Source: Thalassospira sp. MCCC 1A01428 (lineage in GTDB: Bacteria > Pseudomonadota > Alphaproteobacteria > Rhodospirillales > Thalassospiraceae). Taken from it: a stretch of 45,461 nt of DNA. A program made the position numbers and the translations under genes. Positions 27,644 through 37,348 of the stretch are shown here, piece after piece. The stretch lies in contig NZ_JFJZ01000037.1 of the NCBI RefSeq assembly GCF_002115825.1, positions 1 through 45,461 on the forward strand, in the 5' to 3' direction. Every line of letters begins with the position of its first letter. Position 1 is the stretch's first letter. The notes under the pieces were generated by a model that saw only the letters and a program-made list of their open reading frames with translations, was not told where the DNA came from and did not search any database.

Positions 27644-27760
27644 TGATGTCTCCGTTATTCAAAAATCTGGTTTGGACGATATCCGCCGAAAGTTGCGAAT
27701 ATCGCGTCATCGGCGGCGCTTATAACAGTTTTTGCCCCGCTTGAAACCCCTGCGGCGCAG

Positions 27761-27798
27761 ACAAAAGGGCCGGGTCTGCGTTTACCCGGCCCTTTTGT
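27761..27798 (-). terminator. Terminator after mrcA
   Basis: ACAAAAGGGCCGGGT (27761-27775) and ACCCGGCCCTTTTGT (27784-27798) form a perfect 15-bp stem with an 8-base loop. The T-run lies within the stem end. It lies 38 bases past the mrcA stop, so prfB probably has its own promoter. Confidence 0.8.
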
Positions 27799-27835
27799 GC
27801 TATTTTAACAGCCAATACCCGTTCAGACCGGCGTA

Positions 27836-30271
27836 CTAGTAAATACCGCTGGGGCTGGAAACGCCATTATCACTGTTGCCACTACTACCTGAGGATCCGA
27901 CACCGGGCGAACCACCATCAATAACATTATCATTACGTTCCGGGATGGTTCCGGGTTTGAAGGCTTCCCAGATCACATTATTATCGCCAGATTGCGCCGG
28001 AAGGCCGCTTTTCGCATCTACCCGCACCATACGGATACCAGGTGGGGTACGGAACGGAACGGGTGTCACCCCTTCCATGGCATGGGTCATAAATTCCTGA
28101 AAAATCGGTGCTGCGGCCGATGCACCCTGTTCGCGCCCGCCAAGCGAACGATTGTCGTCAAAGCCCACATACACGCCAACGGCAAGGTCGGGGGTAAAGC
28201 CCACAAACCAGGCGTCACGCGAATCATTGGTCGTTCCGGTTTTGCCTGCCAAAGGAAACTGCAAATTCCGCATCCGGCGACCGGTCCCGCGTTGAATAAC
28301 ACCTTCCAGAATTGACACAATCTGATAAGCACTGGCCGGATCAGCCAGTTGCTCACGGTTATCTGGCAATTCTGGCGGGGTTTGGCCGTTATAAACCACG
28401 TCCTGGCATTCCGCGCACTGACGGTCATCCCGGCGGTAAATAACTTTGCCCCGGCGATCCTGAATACGGTCAATCAGTGTCGGGGTTACTTTTTTGCCCC
28501 CGTTCACGAGTTCGGAATATCCGTTGGTCAGCTTTAACACCGTGGTTTCAGCAGCCCCCAGCGACATGGATAAAACAGCGGGCATACTGTCAACAACACC
28601 GAATTTTTCGGCATAGTTAACCACTTTGTCCATACCAATGGTTTGTGCAAGGCGCACCGTCATCAGGTTCCGCGAAAGTTCAATCCCCAGCCGCAATGTG
28701 GATGGGCCATAAAACTTGCCACTATAGTTACCCGGTTTCCATTTGCCCTGCCCCGGCCCCTGATCAATCACGAAGGGCGCATCAAGCACCAGCGATGACG
28801 GGGTAAAACCGGAATCAAGCGCCGCCAGATACACAAACGGTTTAAAAGCCGACCCAGGTTGACGGCGCGCCTGTGTCGCACGGTTAAATTTTGACAAATC
28901 ATGCGAAAAACCACCCGACATTGCCAAAACCCGGCCAGTATGCGGGTCCATTGCCACCAAACCACCATTCACATTGGGAATTTGCTGCAAGGAATAGGTG
29001 TTTTCGGCGGCCTTGCCATCATCATCGGCCTTAATCGCCTCAACCATAACCACATCGCCGGGATTAACCACATCCGATGCCTTGCCAACAGCACCGCCAA
29101 CGGTCTGGCCTTTTTGCCACGGGCGCGCCCATTTCATTTCGGCAAAGGGGATTGTCCCCTGTTTACCATTTTCAATGCCAATCACGGCATCGTTGCCATC
29201 CAGTTTCAGAACAACGGCCTTCAGCCATGGCACATCATTGGGGGCCTTAACCGGTTCCAGCGCCTTTTGCCAGTCGCCGGAAATGTCGATTTTATCCAAG
29301 GGCCCGCGCCAGCCATGTCGCCGGTCATATTCGACCAACCCGTCATACATTACCTTATTGGCAATGGTTTGTAATTTTGGCTCAACCGATGTCCGCACCG
29401 ACAAGCCGCCATTATAAAGGGCGTTTTCGCCGTAACGATCAACGAGTTCGCGACGGACTTCTTCTGCGAAATAATCGGCATGGGCATAATAATCGACTGA
29501 TTCCCGATCCTGACCAATAAGCGGCGATGCAATCGCTTCCTGGGCTTCGGCGTCGGTAATATACCCTTCATCCAGCATTCGCCCGATCACCCAGTTACGA
29601 CGTCCTTTTGCCGCGTCATGATCGCGTACCGGGTCATAATTGGACGGTGCCTTTGGCAGCGCGCCCAGATAGGCGGCTTCGGCCACGGTCAGCTCGTCCA
29701 GCGACTTATCAAAATAACGCAAGGCAGCTGCTGCAACCCCGTAACTTCCCCGGCCCAGATAAATTTCGTTCAGATACAGTTCAAGAATATGCTGTTTGGA
29801 AAATGCCTGTTCAATGCGAAACGACAGGATCGCTTCCTTGATTTTACGATCGTAAGAAACTTCGTTGGTCAGCAAAAAGTTTTTTGCCACCTGTTGGGTA
29901 ATGGTCGAAGCCCCAACCGGACGCCGCCCCGAACCAATATTGGCAATGTTGGTAACAGCCGCACGAAAGACGCTGGGAAAATCAATGCCCGGATGGGTCC
30001 AGAAGTTCTGGTCCTCGGCTGCCACAAAGGCATTCATCACCTTGCGCGGAATTTGTTCAATCGGGACAAAAACCCGTTTTTCCTTGGCATATTCAGCAAT
30101 CAATGCCCCGTCACCCGCATGAACACGGGTCATGACCTCGGGTTCATAGTCAGCAAGCTGGGTATAATCGGGCAAATCCTGGCCAAAATGCCAGAAAACG
30201 CCAAGAACACATGCCCCACCAGCCACTGCGAGCAGGAAGAACACACCGATAATTGTCAGGAAAATACGCAT
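27836..30271 (-). CDS. mrcA: Penicillin-binding protein 1A (class A, glycosyltransferase and transpeptidase)
   Basis: PBP1A polymerises and crosslinks peptidoglycan. With the ATG at 30271 it has 811 residues. A short N terminus and one membrane anchor (about residues 2-25) are followed by the GT51 domain, with the catalytic Glu in AAEDQNFWTHPG (E86) and GASTITQQVAKNFLL. An OB-like region follows. The transpeptidase domain has SxxK in QPGSAFKPF, SxN in ELSRNLMT and KTG in AGKTGTTNDSRDAWFVGFTP. The tail is Gly/Ser/Asn-rich. The frame extends to GTG 30337, but those residues do not look like part of the protein. It lies between amiC and prfB on the same strand, an order common in alphaproteobacteria. 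Confidence 0.95.
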   Translation of the reverse strand: MRIFLTIIGVFFLLAVAGGACVLGVFWHFGQDLPDYTQLADYEPEVMTRVHAGDGALIAEYAKEKRVFVPIEQIPRKVMNAFVAAEDQNFWTHPGIDFPSVFRAAVTNIANIGSGRRPVGASTITQQVAKNFLLTNEVSYDRKIKEAILSFRIEQAFSKQHILELYLNEIYLGRGSYGVAAAALRYFDKSLDELTVAEAAYLGALPKAPSNYDPVRDHDAAKGRRNWVIGRMLDEGYITDAEAQEAIASPLIGQDRESVDYYAHADYFAEEVRRELVDRYGENALYNGGLSVRTSVEPKLQTIANKVMYDGLVEYDRRHGWRGPLDKIDISGDWQKALEPVKAPNDVPWLKAVVLKLDGNDAVIGIENGKQGTIPFAEMKWARPWQKGQTVGGAVGKASDVVNPGDVVMVEAIKADDDGKAAENTYSLQQIPNVNGGLVAMDPHTGRVLAMSGGFSHDLSKFNRATQARRQPGSAFKPFVYLAALDSGFTPSSLVLDAPFVIDQGPGQGKWKPGNYSGKFYGPSTLRLGIELSRNLMTVRLAQTIGMDKVVNYAEKFGVVDSMPAVLSMSLGAAETTVLKLTNGYSELVNGGKKVTPTLIDRIQDRRGKVIYRRDDRQCAECQDVVYNGQTPPELPDNREQLADPASAYQIVSILEGVIQRGTGRRMRNLQFPLAGKTGTTNDSRDAWFVGFTPDLAVGVYVGFDDNRSLGGREQGASAAAPIFQEFMTHAMEGVTPVPFRTPPGIRMVRVDAKSGLPAQSGDNNVIWEAFKPGTIPERNDNVIDGGSPGVGSSGSSGNSDNGVSSPSGIY

Positions 30272-30623
30272 TAAACGGATCTTTATCGTTTCGCTGTTGT
30301 TGCCGTCTTGACGGATGCCTGCAGGCACAAATAACACAAAGCCCTACTATCGCGGCAAAAAAGTGACCATGTTGAAACAGAACGACCTGCCCAACATTTT
30401 GTTTCCTGCGCTTTCGTCAGCATTTGAATTAATTTTAAAATATTTGCGCCCACATCTGATCGTGGCTGTCAGCCTAAAGATAAATCCCGGCAAAACAACG
30501 GCACAAAGCAGCAATCATCAAATTTACATAAAAAATTCAATGCAACTGTCACCAAACGTCGGTAACCCGCCATCAAAAGCGCCCCTAATCGACGTCCCGC
30601 GAAACAATATGGGCCCGGATTTC
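30272..30623. other. Gap between amiC and mrcA
   Basis: These 352 bases separate two genes on the minus strand. There is no clear hairpin terminator after amiC. The AT-rich middle could hold the mrcA promoter, but I cannot name hexamers with confidence. I see no small gene. Confidence 0.4.
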
Positions 30624-31856
30624 CTAAAATTTGTGAACTTTGAAATAGTCGTCCAACGCACGTAAAATCGCCTGGGCCATTTTATGACGATGCGCTGAGG
30701 ATTGCAGCAGCTTTGCATCGGTCGGATTGGACAAATACCCCATTTCAAACAGCGCCGATGGAATATCCGGGGCTTTTAGCACAGCAAAACCGGCAAACCG
30801 GTGCGTACGTTGCTGTAATTTCACATCGTTGGTCAATTCACGCACCATATCCGTCGCAAAATTGGACGACAGGTTCATGGTTTCACGCTGGGCAAGGTCG
30901 ATCAGGATGCTTTGCACCAGCGAGTTTTCTTCGGACAAATCAACACCGGCAATGACGTCAGCCTTGTTTTCCTTGCTCGCCAATGCCGATGCTTCCTTGT
31001 CCGATGCGTTTTCAGACAAGGTATAAACAGACGCCCCGCGATGCCGGGAATCGGATATGGAATCTGCATGAAGGGACAAAAACAGATCGGCGTGATTTTT
31101 CCGCGCAATTTCCGTGCGCTGGCGCAGCTTTAAGAACACGTCCTTGTCGCGGGTCAAAAGGGCACGGTAACGCCCGGAATCAGTAAGAACCTTTGCTAAT
31201 TCACGCGCAGCGGCAAGGGTAACATCTTTTTCATATATGCCCCCTACCCCGATGGTACCCGGGTCCACGCCCCCATGCCCGGCATCAATTGCGATCAGGG
31301 GCTTTGTATCGGTTCCGGTCTGGCCCGTTTCAACGGCAACATCGGCACTTTTTTCCGTAACCGACGTATCGTTACGTTGGCGTGCCGAATAGGCGGCCAT
31401 ACTTTCGCGCGAAGCCGCCATAAAGGTATCACGTGATGTCGGGGCAACATCAATAACCAGACGATGAGGCTTGCCGCCACTTGCTGGCAGGGTAAAAATT
31501 TTTGAAATCAATGCCGGCTGGCTAACATCAAGAACAACGCGAAAAGTGCCCGGTTTAAACAGGCCATACCGCAAACCCGAAATAATACCGCCGCCCGATG
31601 TGACTTTACCCGGTGGCGCGCTCCAGTCGATTTCAGGCATATCGATAATGATGCGAAACGGGTCTGGCAACAGGAAATAGGTAAAATCAACATCGCTATC
31701 CAGGTCGATAACGAAGCGGGTTTTATCGGGATATACCCCCAGGCGGGCGCCGAGAACCTTGGCTGTGTTTGCCATGGCTACCTGCGTTGCAAACATAAAA
31801 AACAGACAGCATAACACTGTCGCAGCCCGCCCTAAAAAGCCGACAACGCCAAACAT
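30624..31856 (-). CDS. amiC: N-acetylmuramoyl-L-alanine amidase with AMIN domain (AmiC type)
   Basis: The enzyme cuts the amide bond between MurNAc and the stem peptide and helps daughter cells separate. Using the ATG at 31856, the 410-residue protein begins with a signal peptide ending in ATQVAMA. An AMIN domain follows (RLGVYPDKTRFVIDLDSDVD, then GTFRVVLDVS), which targets septal peptidoglycan. The amidase_3 domain has zinc ligands in IAIDAGHGGVDPG (His), the Glu in GGIYEKDVTLA, the His in LFLSLHADS, and the catalytic Glu in PSALFEMGYLSN. A frame-consistent ATG at 31907 would give a 17-residue longer, less usual signal. It is divergent from rne. Confidence 0.93.
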   Translation of the reverse strand: MFGVVGFLGRAATVLCCLFFMFATQVAMANTAKVLGARLGVYPDKTRFVIDLDSDVDFTYFLLPDPFRIIIDMPEIDWSAPPGKVTSGGGIISGLRYGLFKPGTFRVVLDVSQPALISKIFTLPASGGKPHRLVIDVAPTSRDTFMAASRESMAAYSARQRNDTSVTEKSADVAVETGQTGTDTKPLIAIDAGHGGVDPGTIGVGGIYEKDVTLAAARELAKVLTDSGRYRALLTRDKDVFLKLRQRTEIARKNHADLFLSLHADSISDSRHRGASVYTLSENASDKEASALASKENKADVIAGVDLSEENSLVQSILIDLAQRETMNLSSNFATDMVRELTNDVKLQQRTHRFAGFAVLKAPDIPSALFEMGYLSNPTDAKLLQSSAHRHKMAQAILRALDDYFKVHKF

Positions 31857-32787
31857 ATTCCCCTGCGCGTTTTTTTGCCTGCCTTGCAAAAGCACCGCCA
31901 ACCCCATCCTGACTTGTTTGTTTTCCCGGATAATATGGCACGTAGTGTACCGTTTGTGCTTATAGCAACCAGAAAGTTAACGGGTAATTGACCAACCGGC
32001 CCGTTCTGAACGTTCGGGCACCTTTATCTGACAAATTCGACGATGAAATGCAGCCACGGCGCACGACCCTGATGCGCGTAGGTGAACCCGCGTTGTTAGC
32101 GACCGATTCTGCAACCTGGACTGCACGGCACAATACTGGCTTTGATTGTCAAAAAATCACCCGACTTTGGCGGTAAATATAGGGTCATATGCTTTAATGT
32201 TAAATTTGCATCGGGTATTTTTAACCGCAACACGGCGCGACGACGCCACAGCGCAATTTGCAAATCACGCCAATAATTGAAAAATCGTTATGATCACAAT
32301 TATTTGCATGGAATTTTCTTTTCTACCTTTGAAATGTGGAGAATGCGCGGTTTTTAAACCATGTGGCCAAGAAACCTTGTGAATGGCGCAACAAAATTGT
32401 TTGTCGCCTGTGAATAAAAGAGATATGTTGTCGCCGAGATTCCTATGCTTTACGGGTTAATAATACTCTCCGTCAGGCTGAGGACGCGACGTGGCAGTTC
32501 CTCGGGTCGGTGTCTCGGTGACGCGGCAATCCCCGCTCCCGATAGAGCCCTCCCATTCCAGGCTGTCGTGGCGCGCTCGAACAGACAACAGACATAAGCC
32601 AATTCTTTTTTTTAACACCAAAACCAGGTCCATACCGAAAGAGCAGCCGAAACGCGATGAACCATATATATAACGGACATATCGCGACCTTTGTGGGCGG
32701 CGCCTTCGGTAACGCCGGTTTGTTTGCATATCAGCACACTTTAGCGAGACGCATTAAACTGGCGGGACCTTCAGGAACAGGTTCCGA
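31857..32787 (+). other. Long region between amiC and rne, including the rne leader
   Basis: No ORF here is convincing. The best promoter toward rne is TTGTCG (32401-32406), a 17-base spacer and TATGTT (32424-32429). It would give a leader of about 350 bases. Within it, CGCGAC (32485-32490) can pair with GTCGTG (32565-32570), enclosing TCGGG/CCCGA (32502-32506 and 32538-32542) and GCGG/CCGC, followed by a T-run at 32606-32613. The rest (31957-32400) is AT-rich and must also hold the amiC promoter. Confidence 0.55.
32401..32429 (+). promoter_or_regulatory. Candidate rne promoter
   Basis: TTGTCG and TATGTT are separated by 17 bases, with a predicted start near 32436. Called from hexamer likeness and spacing only. 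Confidence 0.4.
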
Positions 32788-35700
32788 ATGGTCAAACGTA
32801 TGCTCATCGACGCAACGCACGCGGAAGAAAGCCGTGTCGTTGTCATAAATGGAAATCGGCTAGAAGAATACGACGTAGAAACGTCGACCAAAAAACAGAT
32901 TAAAGGTAACATTTATCTTGCGAAAGTAACGCGGGTTGAACCCTCGTTGCAGGCAGCCTTTGTTGATTATGGCGGAAATCGTCACGGTTTCCTTGCTTTT
33001 AGCGAAATCCATTCCGATTATTATCAAATCCCTGTCGCCGACCGCGAAGCAATTGCCCGGTCCCACTCCCATGCGCCAGCAACGCGGGACGCCGAAATTG
33101 TCGAAGACAATATTGGTGGCGACAATGATGATGCCCCGAAAAAAGACAAAAAACCGGTTCGTTCGCGTTCGCGCCGCAAACCGCGCAAAGACGATACCGC
33201 CGCAACGGACAACAACGACACCGTAACTGCGTCGGACAATGACGACGATGGCGAAGCGCGCGAAAATACCGCCGCAAGTGCCAACAGCGACACCGGCGAA
33301 GATGACACAAAACCGCGTCGCCGCCGGATGCGCAACCGTCGCAAAAAACCCGAAGACAGCGAAAACACCGCCGACACCGCCGCCCATAGCGACGATGAGA
33401 CCGGCAACGACGACAACGGCAATAACGGTGGTTCAAACACCGTTGCCACCATGTCGGCGGAGATCGCCGAAATCTCGGTTGATATCGACGATACTGAAAC
33501 CGTCAATGACGACGAAAATATCGAAGATATGGGCGGGGATGACAGCGACGAATTTTCTGACTCCGTTCGTCCGCAAATGCAAAAGCGGTACAAAATTCAG
33601 GAAGTTATCAAACGCCGCCAGATTTTGCTGGTTCAGGTCGTCAAGGAAGAACGCGGCAACAAGGGTGCGGCCCTGTCAACCTTCCTGTCACTGGCCGGAC
33701 GTTATTGCGTTTTAATGCCCAACACCCCGCGTGGTGGCGGCATTTCACGCAAAATCACCAATGCGCAGGACCGTAAACGCCTTAAATCGATTTTGGCCGA
33801 GCTGGAAATTCCCGGTGGCATGGCGGTTATCGTGCGCACAGCCGGTGCTGAACGGACCAAAGCCGAGATTAAACGCGACTTTGATTACCTGATGCGCCTG
33901 TGGGACCGTATCCGCGAAACCACCCTGCAAAGCCAGGCACCATGCCTGATTTATGAAGAAGCCGACCTGATCAAACGCTCCATCCGCGACCTTTATGCCC
34001 GCGATGTTGATGAAGTTCTGGTTGAAGGTGATGAAGGTTATCGCATCGCCAAAGACTTCATGAAGATGCTGATGCCATCACATGCCAAGCGTGTGCAGCC
34101 CTACAAAGATCAAGGCGTTCCGCTTTTCCACCGTTTCCAGGTCGAAAGCCAGCTTGATGCGATGCTGAACCCTGTTGTTCAGCTGAAATCGGGTGGTTAC
34201 ATTGTGATCAACCCGACCGAAGCCCTGGTCGCAATCGATGTGAACTCCGGTCGGTCAACGCGCGAACGCAATATCGAAGAAACCGCCTATAAAACCAATC
34301 TGGAAGCCGCCGAAGAACTGGCACGCCAGCTACGCCTGCGCGACCTGGCCGGTTTGATTGTTGTCGACTTTATCGACATGGAAGATCACCGCAACCAGGG
34401 TGCCGTTGAACGCAAGCTTAAGGAAGCGATGCGCAACGACCGTGCCCGTCTGCAGATTGGTCGCATCAGCCCGTTTGGCCTGCTTGAAATGTCGCGTCAA
34501 CGCCTGCGTCCGTCGCTGGTCGAAAGCGCATTTGAGGTGTGCACCCATTGCCGTGGTGTTGGTCTGGTTCGCTCCATCGAAAGCTCGGCTCTGCATCTTT
34601 TGCGCGTCATTGAAGAAGAAGGCATGCGTCGCCGTGCCGGTGCCCTGACGGTGCATGTTGCCAGCGAAGTTGCCCTTTATATTTTGAACCGCAAACGCGA
34701 TTCACTGGCCGAAATCGAACAGCGTTATGGCTTTACCGTCATGATTTTCGGTGACGACAGCCTGATTTCACCGGATCATCGTATCGAACGGTCCCGTGCG
34801 CCCAAGGCTGGCGAAGATGATCATCCGGCAGTTCTAAATACAGATAGCGTGTCGTTGACCGCCATCGAAGCCCCGATCGAACTGGTCGAGGAAGAACTTG
34901 TTGAAAACACAAGCCGGGATGACGAAGCCGAAACCGAAACCAGCACCGACAGCGACGAGCAGAACAAACGCCGTCGCCGCCGTCGTCGCCGTCGTGGTCG
35001 CCCGGAGGATCGCGATGAAAACACGACCGCCGAGAATGACGACACGTCATCCGATGACGATGAAGACGATGATTCGGCCCAGTCCGCGGACCAGAACGGT
35101 GATGATGATGGCGATGATGATGCATCACGCAAACGTCGCCGCCGGGGAAAACGCGGGGGACGTCGTCGTTCGCGCCGTCAGGAATTCGAAGCGGCACCGC
35201 GTGTCGTATCGCCAACCGACGATCCTGAAGCGACCGAAAAACGCCGCAACCGCGACCATAGCGCCCCGGACGGAACAAGTGTTGACGCCATCATTGAAGG
35301 CGACAGCGAAGGTCAGGAAGCCGACGAATTTGTAGCAACCGGAGACGGTGACGAAATTCGCCCGGCCCGTGAACGCAGCACAACCGCTCCGGCCCCGGCC
35401 CGTCAGCGTCGCGATCGGAATAATCGCAACAAAGACAACCGTCGTAACAACCAGAACCGGGATCGTAGCGAAGTTCGCAATATCCCAATTCACAGTGGCC
35501 CGGCACCGGAAGCCAGTGGTTCGGAAACAGCTGACGCTGTTGCACAAACGGCAACACCGACACCAAACACGCCCGTTGCAGCCCCGGCAGAACAATCACC
35601 GGCGCCAACCACTGAGGTTAAGGCTTCACCGGCACCCGAAACAGCAACGCCTGCTGCTGTCGAAAGCAAACCGGTCACAAACGAAGCCGTCAAAACCGAA

Positions 35701-35868
35701 GTCGCCACACCGGCAGCTGAGGTTAGCGAAAAACCTGCTACATCATCGGCACCAAACACAGCACCGGCACCGACCCAACCGGAACAGGCGGCAGCCCCGG
35801 CAGACGTGAAAGCGCCCGAGGCGCCAGCCAAACCGAAGCCGAAACGTAAAGGCTGGTGGAGCAACTAG
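32788..35868 (+). CDS. rne: Ribonuclease E
   Basis: RNase E starts mRNA decay, matures rRNA and tRNA, and scaffolds the degradosome. The 1,026-residue protein begins MVKRMLIDATHAEESRVVV, the usual alphaproteobacterial start. The S1 domain (residues 36-83) is interrupted by a charged insertion at about 84-268 with Arg-rich (SRSRRKPRKD, KPRRRRMRNRRKKP) and Asp/Asn-rich parts. The DNase I-like catalytic domain has D484 and D527 as metal ligands (VAIDVNSGRS, VVDFIDMEDHRNQ). The zinc-link is C585 and C588 (CTHCRG). From about 690 onward the chain is disordered, with acidic blocks, Arg-rich RNA-binding blocks, an Ala/Pro/Thr-rich part and the ending KRKGWWSN. A long leader precedes it and a strong terminator follows. 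Confidence 0.96.
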   Translation: MVKRMLIDATHAEESRVVVINGNRLEEYDVETSTKKQIKGNIYLAKVTRVEPSLQAAFVDYGGNRHGFLAFSEIHSDYYQIPVADREAIARSHSHAPATRDAEIVEDNIGGDNDDAPKKDKKPVRSRSRRKPRKDDTAATDNNDTVTASDNDDDGEARENTAASANSDTGEDDTKPRRRRMRNRRKKPEDSENTADTAAHSDDETGNDDNGNNGGSNTVATMSAEIAEISVDIDDTETVNDDENIEDMGGDDSDEFSDSVRPQMQKRYKIQEVIKRRQILLVQVVKEERGNKGAALSTFLSLAGRYCVLMPNTPRGGGISRKITNAQDRKRLKSILAELEIPGGMAVIVRTAGAERTKAEIKRDFDYLMRLWDRIRETTLQSQAPCLIYEEADLIKRSIRDLYARDVDEVLVEGDEGYRIAKDFMKMLMPSHAKRVQPYKDQGVPLFHRFQVESQLDAMLNPVVQLKSGGYIVINPTEALVAIDVNSGRSTRERNIEETAYKTNLEAAEELARQLRLRDLAGLIVVDFIDMEDHRNQGAVERKLKEAMRNDRARLQIGRISPFGLLEMSRQRLRPSLVESAFEVCTHCRGVGLVRSIESSALHLLRVIEEEGMRRRAGALTVHVASEVALYILNRKRDSLAEIEQRYGFTVMIFGDDSLISPDHRIERSRAPKAGEDDHPAVLNTDSVSLTAIEAPIELVEEELVENTSRDDEAETETSTDSDEQNKRRRRRRRRRGRPEDRDENTTAENDDTSSDDDEDDDSAQSADQNGDDDGDDDASRKRRRRGKRGGRRRSRRQEFEAAPRVVSPTDDPEATEKRRNRDHSAPDGTSVDAIIEGDSEGQEADEFVATGDGDEIRPARERSTTAPAPARQRRDRNNRNKDNRRNNQNRDRSEVRNIPIHSGPAPEASGSETADAVAQTATPTPNTPVAAPAEQSPAPTTEVKASPAPETATPAAVESKPVTNEAVKTEVATPAAEVSEKPATSSAPNTAPAPTQPEQAAAPADVKAPEAPAKPKPKRKGWWSN

Positions 35869-35890
35869 CCACCGGGTCAACCCAAACGCA

Positions 35891-35924
35891 AAAAGGGATG
35901 CCAAAATCTGGCATCCCTTTTTTT
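35891..35924 (+). terminator. Terminator after rne
   Basis: AAAGGGATGCCA (35892-35903) and TGGCATCCCTTT (35909-35920) form a perfect stem with a 5-base loop and a run of seven T. It lies 23 bases after the rne stop. Confidence 0.93.
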
Positions 35925-36028
35925 GTCGGCCATTTTCAAATTATCCGCTTATTTCAAAACCTGTTTTGTGAATACAGGGCATGGCAACACAGGTACGGAT
36001 TACCTAACGCCGTGCGACGAATGCCAAT

Positions 36029-37180
36029 TTAACGCTTCCAGTCACATAGTGCCTTAACTGCACCCAACATGGTTTGTTCGCTATGGGCGAAGGAAAACCG
36101 AACATAAGACTTCCCCCGAAACGGGTCGAAATCCGTTCCAGGCGTGATGGCAACACCGGTTTCATTCAGCATTTTCTTGCAAAACGCTTCACTATTATCG
36201 GTATGCCCTGAAACATCGGCATACAAATAAAATGCACCATCCGCCGGGGCAAACTGGTCAAACCCGGCCTTGGGCAATTCGTTTAGCAAAATCTCGCGAT
36301 TGCGGGCATAGGCTGCGATATTAGCCTGTAATTCGTCTTCGCAATCAAAGGCAGCAACAGCAGCCAGTTGCGACAGGGTCGGTGCCGAAATAAACAGGTT
36401 TTGCTGTAAACATTCCACCTGTCGCACCAAATCAGGCGGCACAACAGCCCAACCCAAACGCCAACCGGTCATGGAAAAATATTTGGAAAAACTGTTCACG
36501 ATGAAAGCGTCATCGCCAAACTCTACTGCGGTAGAATCCGGAACATCCCCAAATGAAATACCCTGATAAATTTCGTCCGAGATCAGGCGAATGCCATTTT
36601 CCCGGCAATAGCGTACCAGTTCGGCAAACTTCTCGCGGCTGATCATACTCCCGGCCGGGTTGGATGGGCTTGCCAAAATCAGGCCATCCACTGGTTTATC
36701 CAAGGCCATTAACATCTCGACAGTTGGCTGATAATGGCTTTCGGGACCTGCCATCAGGGTAACTGTTTCAATGCCCAGTGCCCCCAGAATATTACGATAA
36801 GCCGGATATCCCGGTGCCGCCATTGCCACCCGGTCGCCCGCGTCAAAGGCCGCCAAAAATGCCAACACAAAAATGGACGAAGACCCGCTGGCAACGCAAA
36901 TACGTGACGGGTCCAGAGACACGCCAAACTTTGTTTTGTAATGCCCGGCAATGGCCGTACGCAGCGGCTCCACACCCAACGCATCGGTATAGCCGATCAA
37001 ATCGCCGTCAAGGGCGCGGGCAGCGGCTTCGCGCACTTTCTTCGGTGCCGGGGTGCCAGGCTGTCCGACTTCAAGATGATAAACGGCCTTGCCACTTTTG
37101 GCGCGCATATTTGCCGCACGCAACACATCCATCACAATGAAGGGGGAAATTGCCCCGCGAGTCGACTTTTTCAGGGTCAT
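36029..37180 (-). CDS. PLP-dependent class I/II aminotransferase
   Basis: The 383-residue protein is a fold-type I aminotransferase. The PLP-binding Lys lies in NSFSKYFSMTGWRLGW. Other landmarks are YHLEVGQPGTPAP, SPSNPAGSMIS (the Asn that contacts the cofactor), ISDEIYQG (Asp and Tyr) and a C-terminal Arg in YVRFSFAHS that binds the substrate carboxylate. It resembles aspartate/aromatic-type aminotransferases, but the amino donor cannot be settled. GGAAAG lies upstream of the ATG. It is convergent with rne and follows the gamma-glutamyltransferase-like gene on the same strand. Confidence 0.92.
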   Translation of the reverse strand: MTLKKSTRGAISPFIVMDVLRAANMRAKSGKAVYHLEVGQPGTPAPKKVREAAARALDGDLIGYTDALGVEPLRTAIAGHYKTKFGVSLDPSRICVASGSSSIFVLAFLAAFDAGDRVAMAAPGYPAYRNILGALGIETVTLMAGPESHYQPTVEMLMALDKPVDGLILASPSNPAGSMISREKFAELVRYCRENGIRLISDEIYQGISFGDVPDSTAVEFGDDAFIVNSFSKYFSMTGWRLGWAVVPPDLVRQVECLQQNLFISAPTLSQLAAVAAFDCEDELQANIAAYARNREILLNELPKAGFDQFAPADGAFYLYADVSGHTDNSEAFCKKMLNETGVAITPGTDFDPFRGKSYVRFSFAHSEQTMLGAVKALCDWKR

Positions 37181-37348
37181 TTTCTTTCCAGTCCGTCAGA
37201 AATGAAACCTGCCTGCATGAAGATCACACAGGCAGGAGTTGTTTCTATTTTTTAGTTGCAACTTTTATCGTCAGGGTCCGTAAAAGGCAGGACACACGAC
37301 ACGCAAACATCCTGCCGATTTGGCACCGCCGTGCTGCAATTTACAGGT

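Noticed and set aside
32457..32729. 90-codon minus-strand ORF in the rne leader
   Set aside because: Composition is Arg-rich and it lies antisense to the structured leader, with no ribosome-binding site.
34739..35278. 179-codon minus-strand ORF antisense to rne
   Set aside because: It is a shadow of the Arg/Asp-rich repeats of RNase E: repeated His, Arg and Asp codons read backwards.
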